From the NCBI RefSeq assembly GCF_016808335.1, contig NC_053138.1:57504951-57568950 (forward strand): a stretch of 64,000 nucleotides of DNA. The letters run 5' to 3'. The DNA comes from Panicum virgatum (Eukaryota > Streptophyta > Magnoliopsida > Poales > Poaceae). This document shows positions 55,897 to 64,000 of the stretch, piece after piece. The notes under the pieces were generated by a model. That model had not been told where the DNA came from. It saw nothing but the letters and a program-made list of their open reading frames with translations, and did no database searches. The stretch's first letter is position 1. Each line of letters starts with the position of its first letter. The translations under genes were made by a program, and so were the position numbers.

Positions 55897-57128
55897 GAAT
55901 TGAACCAAGATGGCTCGGTGGAGGAGATCGACGGCGGCGTTTGTGGCTCTATTTGTGGAGAAGGGAGAGAAATTGAGAGGGACAGAAGAGCTGGCGGAGC
56001 GGCGCGGCACGACGAGCTCGGTGGTGGCAAGGAAACCAGGTTCGGGCGGCTTTTATAGGCGGTGACCGTGGCAAGGAAAGCAGGTTGGCACGCCGCTCAG
56101 CTTCGCCGCCGCCGCCGGCAATGACCAGCAGGCCATGTGGGGCAGCAACAGGGCCTCTCCCGCCGCGAACGCCGCCATGCGTCGGGAACAGGGACGCGGG
56201 GTCGAGGGCAGGGAACTCATGCATGGGAACCTCGAGCCGCAAGATGGGAGGGCAGAGAGCGAGGGAGGGGCCAGAGGGCCACCGGAGGCGCGGGGAGGGA
56301 GGGCGCCGGGGGAGGCCGCGTCGGCGAGCAGGACGGAGGAAGGGAGGAAGGAGATGAGATAGGAGAGAGAAAGAGAGAGATAGAGAGAAGAGAGAGGGGT
56401 AACGCTGACAAGTAGGCCCCACCTCCACTTGGCGTCCATATCAGCAAAATCGTCGAGCAAAACCGCCGGATGACCAAATTTGAATGGTTTTGATAGTTAA
56501 GTGGTCGAAGATACCTGGTTTTGGAGTTGTATGGCCAAAATCAAACTCGGGTAATAGTTAGATGGCCAAAAATGGACTTTTTCCTTTATATAATACAGGT
56601 GTGCCTTGGATCTCAAGCCATGATAGAGAATTAGAGATGGAAACTAGGAAATTTACAATCAACTGATTTTTTTTAGATTAAGAAAAACGATCTCAACGTG
56701 TCTCACAGGCGAGAGTCTAGAACACCCAATTCTATCATATCTCTTCCATATACTCCAACTGAGTGGACTTATTCTTTGTGTTCAAACCAAGATCCAAATG
56801 CAAGATATTCTAGAGCAGAGGGACTGCAAGAGGAAACCCGGTGAAAAAAAAGAAAGTAAGCTGGTGTGCGGGGCTGTGGTTGGGTTTTGTGTGTGTGTGG
56901 GTGGGTGGGGGTGGGAGGTATCAGAGAGAGTAGGGAAGGGGGAATTTCTCTGCACAAAAAAACAGCGGAGGAATCCCGGAGAGAGAGGGGCAGGGAAGGG
57001 GGGATGCTCGGAACCAAAAACATTGGAGGTGTCCCGAAGAGGCAATTTTTCTTGTTCGAGCAGAGGAATGGCAACTAATATCCTCCCAATTCCCCTTTCG
57101 AAACAGGTGAGAATGGAAAAGGACCCCT

Positions 57129-57688
57129 AGCTTGAGGTCGGATGCATGTGCTTGCACCGGCAAGATGCCGCGCCTCCTGAGGCTCGACGTGCCATTCTTG
57201 GGAGAAGCTCTGAACACCTTGTCACAATTGTGGCACACTGCGTACACTAGCCTACAGCAATCTTTCTATTTGGATCCGGTCTCCCTGGGCACTTCGATGA
57301 ATATCTTGGTGAAGTGTTGCCAGACTCCAGATTCGTCGGTGTGGATCTTTGGAGCAATGTCAGCCCTCGGGCGCTTCCCGGACGGTGCTTGATCGCTTGG
57401 CACGACATCGTGGCGCAAGCAGTGATCATCGTGCGGGAGGTTATTCCTGTATAGTTCACCCTCAGGCTCACCTAATTGGAAAAGTAGACATTATATTCAG
57501 TCTTGACATTTGGTGATTTTTTTTCTAAAAAAATTGTGATGTTTCAAAAAAAATTTGAAAAAAATAGAGCCATCGATGTGTTCTAGCTATAATGCAGACA
57601 GTTACAACGTACCATCATCGTTGGTCATAACCGTGTCAGGGTGAGGGACCCCATGTTTGCCATTGCTGAATACATTGCACAACACGAT
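57129..57688 (-). pseudogene. BED zinc-finger gene, copy 1, frameshifted and lacking exon 1
   Basis: Exons 2 and 3 of the gene at 60919 are present here (57613-57688 and 57129-57471) with about 95% identity. Exon 3 still reads YAVCHNCDKVFRASPKNGTS, but a 2-bp deletion at about 57172 changes SLRRHATSC to SLRRRGILP, removing the last zinc ligands. Only about nine bases of exon 1 remain next to the splice donor at 57827; beyond that a copia fragment begins. Confidence 0.8.
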
Positions 57689-57836
57689 CTGCTCCTACAA
57701 GCGGTGTTTTAAAAAAAACAGAGAGAGAGAGAGAGAGTATTTGTAAGTAAAATTAAATGATTCAAGTAAAATTAATCAAAGCATGGTAGATGATGATCAT
57801 GTATCTTTTACATGCATTGCAAGTACTTGTAGGAAT

Positions 57837-60154
57837 TTTTGCGACTCGAAGTGATCGTAAGGCTACAGTTGTCGAGATAGCGAACCGTCAAGAGGGTTAC
57901 AAGAAATTTCTATAAATTATCTTGATTCTGGAGAAACATATGATCGTAAGGCTATAGTTGCCGACATATATTTCTCTGAATCAATTGCTGAGAATCTCCA
58001 TAAAGATCCCGAACCTAAGTCCATGGCAGAGTGCAAGAGGCGCTCGGGTTGGGATAAATGGAAGGAGGCAATTGATGCAGAGTTAGTCTCATTTGCTAAG
58101 TGAGAGGTATTCTCATGAGTGATACCTACACCTCATAAAACCTTTCATGTGGGTTTTAAATGGGTTTTCATTCGGAAAAAGAATGAAAACAACGAGGTGG
58201 TGAGATACAAAGCGAGGCTAGTAGCACAAGGGTTCACGCAGAGACCCGGAATTGATTTTAATGAAACATATTCTCCAGTAATGAGTGGAATAATGTTCCA
58301 ATATCTTATATCATTGGCAGTACAAAAGCGTCTATCTATGCAATTGATGGACGTAATGTCCGCATATCTTTATGGGTCATTTGATTCGGATATTTATATG
58401 AAAGTTCCCGATGGGATTTCTATACCGAATCAGGGAGCTAATCGCAACATGTATTGTGTCAAACTGAAAAGGTCTTTGTATGGCCTTAAGCAGTCAGGAC
58501 GGATGTGGTACAACCGACTGAATGAGTACCTTGTGCAAAAAGGTTACTCCAACAGTGATGATTGTCCATGTGTCTTCATCAAAAGATCCTCTTTAGGATT
58601 TTGCATCATATCGGTGTATGTCGATGACATAAACATCATTGGCAATTCAGAGAGTATTGATGAAGCTCGCAATCATCTTAAGACGGACTTTGAGATGAAG
58701 GATTTGGGTAAAACCAAATTTTGCATTGGATTGCAAATTGAGCACCTTTATTCAGGAATCCTAGTGCACCAGTCTGCCTATATCTAGAAAATATTGGAGA
58801 AATTCAATATGGATAATTCTTATCCAGCCAAAGGTGGTAGTAAGATCAATTGATCTCGAAAAAGATGTTTTTTGACCACGGGACGAGGGAGAAGAGATAC
58901 TTGGGTCAGAATTCCCATATCTCAGTCTCATTGGAGTACTTATGTATCTCGCGAATAGCACCAGGCCTGATATTGCTTTCGTGGTGAATTTACTTGCAAG
59001 ACATAGTGCTGCTCCAACAAAACGTTATTGGGTAGGAGGAAAGCAGATCCTCAGATACCTTAATGGCACTAAGGACTTGGGTTTGTTCTATCAAAAAAAC
59101 CAACATCCTACATTGGTTGGATACACTAATGCTGCTATCTATCTGATCCCCATAATGCCAGATTGTAGACGAGATTTGTTTTCTTACATGGTGGAACTGT
59201 CATTTCTTGGAAATCATCTAAACAGACATTAGTGGCAACTTCCACAAATCATTCTGAGATAATTGCACTTTATGAAGCATCACGTGAATGTGTTTGGCTT
59301 CGCAGAATGATTAACCACATACAGCAGTCTTGTGGTATTGGTTCTATGGAATCACCTACCATTATCTATGAGGATAATGCTACTTGTGTTACTCAGATGC
59401 AAACAGGCTATATCAAGAGCAACATCACTAAGCATATTGCTCCAAAGTTGTTTTATCCTCACAAACTCCAACAGAGTGGTGAGATAAACATCTTGCAAAT
59501 GAAATCTTGTGATAATCTTGCTGATTTGTTCACTAAGTCCTTACCTGCCTCAACATTTGAGAAATGTGTTCGAGAAATTGGTATGAGGAGACTTCGAGAT
59601 TTGCAAGGTTTAGGGGGGGACGCCCCAAGTGATATGCCTAGCTGAAAGCATCACATTGTACTATTTTTCCTTTATGAGTTTTTTCCCTTGGAGTTTTTCT
59701 CATGAAAGGTTTTTAACGAGGCAATGTTAACACAAGTGTATGTCAGTATTTCTATTTTTCCCCGCAGGGGTTTTTATGGAAATACAAAAGGGCATAGATT
59801 ATTCTATTAAACTCGTAGAGTTAATGGAGTAATTATTAGAAGGAGATATTCCTCTTTTTTCCCACAGGGTTTTCGAGGAATAATGCAAGTTCATTGATCA
59901 AAGGTGGATTCGATCAAGGGGAGTGTTGTAAATAAGATTAAAGGGGCGACCTCATCCCTTAATCAAGCCAACAGGAGGTTGACTCAAACCATCCACATGC
60001 CCCCCCCCCCCCCCCCCCCCGACTGAATCGGCGCGTCCCCTTTTAGGGGCAGTTACTGTGTAACCCTGTATATATATCAAACTCAATAGATCAATGAAAC
60101 TTCTTGGTTGTTCTTTGCCATTTCTACTGTTCCTACTCGCGATTACTGTTTACA
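57837..60154 (+). pseudogene. Ty1/copia retrotransposon, 3' half (RT, RNase H, 3' LTR)
   Basis: The 5'-truncated pol reads WVFIRKKNENNEVVRYKARL, VAQGFTQRPGIDFNETYSPV and the reverse transcriptase catalytic YVDD at about 58617. RNase H follows (STNHSEIIALYEASRECVWL and an IIYEDNATCV block), ending SLPASTFEKCV. Frames break at 58786 and again near 59230. Gag, protease, integrase and the 5' LTR are missing. The left junction lies about nine bases inside exon 1 of the upstream BED gene copy. Confidence 0.9.
59924..60154 (+). repeat. 3' LTR of the copia fragment (231 bp), with C21 tract
   Basis: The LTR follows the polypurine tract AAGGGGAG, starts TGTTGTAAATAAG and ends ACTGTTTACA. It has TGTATATATATC as a TATA-like motif near 60068 and a run of 21 C at 60000-60020. 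Sequence of the second duplication copy starts right after it. Confidence 0.8.
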
Positions 60155-60692
60155 CTCCCCACGACGGAACAAACTGCGGCGGCCATCCCGCAGCTATTGA
60201 GCCAATATTGGATTATCCATATCGAGTCACTTCTTGAACTATTTATACAATACATGTTTTTTTAGAATATAAAAAGTTCCGACCTTGATCATTCGCAAGC
60301 GAATGACTATAGCCTACAAGACTGATTTTTTTAGATTAAGACAGGTGTGGCTTGGATCTCAAGCAATGATAGAGATGGAAACTAGGAAATTTACAATCAA
60401 CACTGGTGTGTCTTGGATCTCAAGCAATGATAGAGATGGAAGCTAGAAAATTTACAATCAACTGATTTTTTTAATTAAGAACGGTCTCAACGTCTCAGAG
60501 AGGAGAGTCTACAACACCCAATTCTATCATATCTCTTCCATATACTCCAACTGAGTGGACTTATTCTTTGTGTTCAAACCAAAGATCCAAATGCAAGATA
60601 CTATTCTAGTGCGGAGAGACTGCAAGAGGAAACACAGTGAAAAAAGAAAGTAAGCTGGTGTGCGGGGCTGTGGTTGGGTTTTGTGTGTGTGT

Positions 60693-60713
60693 GTGGGGGG
60701 GGGGGGGGGGGGG
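60693..60713 (+). repeat. G21 homopolymer in the 3' region of the BED gene
   Basis: Twenty-one G residues follow a GT microsatellite. The aligned place in copy 1 (56889-56913) is a shorter interrupted GTGGGTGGGTGGGGG, so the tract expanded after duplication or shrank in copy 1. Confidence 0.9.
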
Positions 60714-60918
60714 TTATCAGAGAGAGGAGGGAAGGGGGGATTGCTTCGTACAAAAAAAACAGCGGAGGATCCCAGAGAGAAGGGGGCGGGGAAGGGGGGA
60801 TGCTCCGAACCAAAAACATCGGATCCCGAAGAGACGATTTTTCTTGTTTCGAGCAGAGGAATGGCAACTTATCCTCCCAATTCCCCTTTTGAAACAGGTG
60901 AGAATGGAAAAGGGACCC

Positions 60919-61979
60919 CTAGCTTGAGGTCGGATGCATGTGCTTGCACCGGCAAGATGTCGCGTGCCTCCTGAGGCTCGACGTGCCATTCTTGGGAGAA
61001 GCTCTGAACACCTTGTCACAATTGTGGCACACTGCGTACACCAAACTACAGCAATCTTTCTGTTTGGACCCGGTCTCCCTGGGCACTTCGATGAATATCT
61101 TGGCGAAGTGTTGCCAAACTCTAGATTCGCCGGTGCGGATCTTTGGAGCAATATCAGCAGCTCTCGGGCGCTTCCCGGATGGCGCTTGATCGCTTGGCGG
61201 CGCGACATCGTGGTGCAAGCAGTGATCATCGTGCGGGAGGTTATTCCTGTATTGTTCACCCTCAGGCTCACCTAATGGAAAAAGTAGAGACATTCAGTCT
61301 TGACATTTGGTGATTTTTTTCTAAAAAAATTGCGATGTTTCATTTTTTTTGGAAAAAAAAAGAACCATCGATGTGTTCTAGCTATAATGCAGACAGTTAC
61401 AACGTACCATCATCGTTGGCCATAACCGTGGAAGGGTGAGGGACCCCATGTTTGCCATTGCTGAATACATTGCACAACACGATCTCATATAAGCAGTGTT
61501 TTTTAAAAAAAACACACACAGAGAGAATATTTGTAAGTAAAATTAAATGATTCAAGTAAAATTAATCAAAGCATGGTAGATGATGATCATTTACATGCAT
61601 GCATTGTAAGTACTTGTTGGAATCCCCGGCAGTAGGGTACGGGTCCGGAAGGTGGGTGAGGCCGGCGTTGAACTCCAGTAGTAAATCCTGCACGTTGCAG
61701 TTCAGGGCCCGTACGGGCTTTCTGGGAAGCACATCGGGAAATCCTGGTAGCCGGTGGCGAAATGGCCGTGTCCTCCGGTCGAGTAGGCGGCTTCGTTTTC
61801 CATGACGACTGGATTTGGTGTGGGTTGGAGGCTGGAGTTGCTGTTGGATAATGGCGGTCGCTGGCGGCTGGCGAGGTAGGTAGGTCACTTTGGATGATCA
61901 GCTGCTGTTCTGGCTCCAATCTTGGACTCGGGGTGCAGCAATTATATGCTACGACGAGAGCTTCAAGACGACGGGCCAT
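60919..61979 (-). CDS. Stand-alone BED-type zinc-finger protein, three exons (copy 2, intact)
   Basis: Minus-strand exons 61979-61614, 61483-61408 and 61271-60919 have GT-AG borders and phases 0 and 1, giving 264 aa. The C-terminal BED finger reads SRVWQHFAKIFIEV, then YAVCHNCDKVFRASPKNGTS and SLRRHATSC (C-x2-C ... H-x3-C) and is followed by only 12 residues. BED fingers bind DNA in hAT transposases and in domesticated factors. No hAT catalytic or dimerisation domain follows, so this may be a transposase-derived regulator or a truncated transposase N-terminus. Residues 1-122 are Pro/Thr/Ser-rich and unrecognised. The ATG at 61979 is the first in frame. A CACTA mini-element lies 100 bp upstream. 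Confidence 0.65.
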
Positions 61980-62078
61980 GCCTAACCCGCGCGGGTCACT
62001 GGCGACCCGCGGACCAGTCTCGGCAGCTTGCTTTCTTCCGGGCCGGGTCGTCGTCGTCTTCTTTCCTCTCGCGTCTGT

Positions 62079-62251
62079 CACTACCGGAAACCGGTAATTC
62101 GCCGTGTGCGTAATCGTTCGCCGTGTGCAAATTCACAGGCACACGACAAATTAGTCTCTTTGCCGTGTGTCATATAAAAAATGCACGACAAATAACAGCA
62201 CACTTCACCGTGTGCCTGGGGCACACAGCAAAGCTCCGAAATTCGGTAGTG
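62079..62251. mobile_element. CACTA-type mini-element (173 bp)
   Basis: It starts CACTACCGGAAACCGG and ends CCGAAATTCGGTAGTG. Repeated GCCGTGTG/CACACGGC-type subterminal motifs at 62101, 62126, 62162 and 62210 are typical CACTA transposase-binding repeats. The flanking trinucleotides (TGT, CGT) differ at one base. It sits in the promoter of the BED gene. Confidence 0.75.
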
Positions 62252-62447
62252 CGTTGAGCTCATTCGTAGTGGTAGTGGAGCCCACCCGTTCATTTCTAGT
62301 AGGCGTACGTACTGGATTTTCAAAAGTCAAACTTTATGAATTTTCAGTGCTAATTAATCAAAACTTTAAAACCTTGCACCTAGATACATCGTGATCGTGA
62401 TGTGGGTGTTATCAAGGTTACCCGGATTCCAAACTTAGCTAATGGTT

Positions 62448-62600
62448 ACCTCCGAAAAAGAAGGGCCGCGGTTCGAATCTCGGGCGGCACATCTCGCTGG
62501 GAGTGAGAGTGTCGCCGGCCAAGTGTATCATAGAGAGAACCTGACTTCTCATTTAAAGTTCCAATGAACCTGGGGTTAACCCAGCCTCTAGCCCTCGAAA
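62448..62600 (+). mobile_element. SINE (153 bp) with 16-bp target duplication
   Basis: AACTTAGCTAATGGTT flanks both sides (62432-62447, 62601-62616). The body contains a pol III B box (GCGGTTCGAATCTCGGGC) and ends AGCCTCTAGCCCTCGAAA. It is a different family from the SINEs at 47687 and 48685. Confidence 0.8.
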
Positions 62601-62616
62601 AACTTAGCTAATGGTT

Positions 62617-64000
62617 CCAGCACCTCCGCCACCACATTCCCGGTCCCCCTCTTGACCCGACGACCCTAGCGACCTTCCTCTCTTGTTCCCATCCTGCCTT
62701 GTCAACTTTTTTTTTGGATAAAACATACCTATATTATGAGATAAGGAAAGCGTACAAAGACCTTACAAATATAGATACGCTGTAGAAGGATATGGAGGAC
62801 AGCTGTCCTGCCCAACTAACACAAAGGACCTCAAAGAAAAACGAAATAGCAAACTGGTCTTTGGACCCAGCTGAGGCGGAAGACTTCAGAAGTCGTCGTC
62901 GTCGCCGACGAGCACCAGCTCCTGCCGCCGCCGCCCATCTTGAGGCCGAAAGAAGCTCCATCGCACACTGGCTTTGAAGTGGACCGCAATAGACGCCCGT
63001 CCTCGCAGACGAGCAGAAGCTGTCGCTAAACGCCCATCGGTCGGGGCCGCACCCCAAGCTTCATCGACCTTGGATGCAGGCTCTCCGACGACAACGACCG
63101 CCGCCGCGGGGAAGACGAGCCCGATCCAACCGCCTGGCTTCCACAAAACCCGCAGCTTTCTCCACATCCTGTAACCAAAAGCCTCGTACCTCCGCCGCTT
63201 GCCAGAAGCGAAGAAGACCCGAGGCCGAACTGGCCGCCGCCATCCCTGGCCGGTGGAAAACTCCTGTACAGGGGCCGCCACGAACTGAAGCTCCAACTAG
63301 GTCTTCAAATCTGCCGCCCACCGACCCCATAGACCCGCCGCCGCCACCGGAGCAAGAGACGACGAGGTGGAGCCTGGAGGACCTTATTCCACTGTAGCCG
63401 CGCCGCCTCCACCTTGCAAGCGCCGCCGAGACACCAAACCCTACACCTAAAGAGACCTAATCTACACAGCCGGGCAGAGAACCACCCGTTCCCCTCGCAT
63501 CCGAGGCCAACCAGGCCACCGGAAGCGAGGAAGAACGGATGTCTCGCCGGCTGGAGCACAAGATTCTCTCGCCGCCTTCACAGTCGCCGAGAGAAAGGGA
63601 TGCACCAAAGTGAACAATTAGCAATACATCTATAAAGCCTTGTCCAACAGTGCTAGCGACGTCGCCAGCTCCCGTGGAGGAGAAATGATCTGAAAAGAGT
63701 AAAAAAGAAAAACAAATCTTCCTGCGCTTCTTGGTATGCGCGCGCCACACTCAGTGTCTGGGAAAGCGCATCATGCACTAGCGGCGAGTTTCTCGCTAGC
63801 AAGGCCGATTTTGCACTGTTCATCAATTAAAAATTGATTTAGTATTGCATAAAAAATGATTTAGCCGGCGACATCCACAGCCTCTGGAGGAGGCCTAAGT
63901 GCACCACCTGCCAATTTTTTTTACTAATCGTAATCGCGCGTGTATTTAACTCCACGTCTTGTTCACTCGGATTGGTGAATTTTGTCACTTTCGTTGAATG
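62617..64000. other. Repeat-like, GC-rich, no supported gene
   Basis: A T9 tract at 62709-62717, read on the minus strand as a poly-A tail after GTTTTATCC, suggests the 3' end of a retroposed element lying at 62718 onward. Sequence at 62880-63600 is Pro/Arg-codon rich with frames on both strands, none with a recognisable domain; it resembles non-coding retroelement DNA. The last 300 bp show no feature. Confidence 0.4.

Larger units (their letters stand above)
52518..56584. mobile_element. Mutator-like element (MULE), 4.07 kb, long TIRs
   Basis: The left end GAAAAAAATCTATTTTCGG and the inverted right end GGAAAAAGTCCATTTTTGG begin terminal inverted repeats of about 260 bp at roughly 75% identity, with shared TTTTGGCCAT and CATCCGG blocks and an inner limit near GCCGACGCGGC. 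The flanks TTTATACAA (52509-52517) and TTTATATAA (56585-56593) are a 9-bp target duplication with one mismatch. The empty site is preserved in the other copy at about 60245. No MULE transposase is seen. The interior is GC-rich host-like sequence plus a solo LTR. Confidence 0.85.
52425..57836. repeat. Direct duplication, copy 1 (partner 60155-61620)
   Basis: Sequence from ACGGAACAAACCGCGGCGGC at 52430 to the junction at 57836 matches 60155-61620 once the MULE (52518-56584) is removed. Shared blocks include CTCCAACTGAGTGGACTTAT and the BED-finger exons. Copy 2 has extra internal repetition near 60345-60460. Confidence 0.85.

Noticed and set aside
1..64000. CRISPR arrays, prokaryotic operons, riboswitches or rRNA genes
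   Set aside because: Introns, plant transposons and plant protein families show nuclear eukaryotic DNA; no regularly spaced short repeats of CRISPR type or rRNA sequence were seen.

Overview
The window looks like nuclear DNA of a grass, most likely a panicoid. It has GC-rich intronless P450 exons, GT-AG introns in AT-rich sequence, and grass-type MITEs, SINEs, Helitrons and LTR elements. The species is inferred, not shown. About a quarter to a third is genes or gene remnants; the rest is nested transposable elements and their debris.

Layout. 1-2.1 kb: the 5' end of a Ty3/gypsy LTR element on the minus strand (decayed gag, tRNA-Asp primer site, 1.5 kb LTR). 2.2-11.2 kb: a tandem cytochrome P450 cluster, made of a 5'-only remnant and two intact intronless CYP71-clan genes (CYP92-like). 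11.25-15.77 kb: a non-autonomous Helitron with clean ends, an AT target and three tandem copies of its 5' end. 16.19-25.17 kb: a decayed autonomous-type Helitron (Rep, zinc finger, PIF1-like helicase) on the minus strand. 25.2-28.1 kb: MITEs and a broken lipid-transfer-protein gene. 28.35-32.41 kb: a five-exon DUF4378 protein gene with four regularly spaced tryptophan repeats.

33-42 kb: SINEs and local repeats around a three-exon metallothionein gene, an exon-3-only metallothionein copy embedded in duplicated flanking satellite, and a secreted protein made of two cathepsin-propeptide (I29) domains with no protease. 42.2-43.5 kb: a two-exon TIM9-like gene with a 15-bp in-frame duplication next to its twin CX3C motif, followed by a Mutator-type foldback MITE. 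45.5-46.3 kb: an intronless minus-strand gene of unknown function. 47.6-50.8 kb: an NPF (NRT1/PTR) transporter fragment interrupted by a SINE, a second SINE, and a MED28-like 5' fragment.

52.4-62 kb: a direct duplication of a locus encoding a stand-alone BED zinc-finger protein (minus strand). Copy 1 is wrecked by a 2-bp deletion, a 4.07 kb MULE that itself carries a 2.77 kb solo LTR, and a truncated copia element that replaces its first exon. Copy 2 reads as an intact three-exon, 264-aa gene. The solo LTR contains a periodic array of paired GGACCGTCC palindromes.

There is no operon-like logic here. The genes are independent housekeeping or stress/defence-type loci (P450s, metallothionein, I29 inhibitor, TIM9), and the architecture is dominated by small tandem duplications and nested insertions whose target-site duplications can be read directly. 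All splice models are manual and unconfirmed by transcripts.
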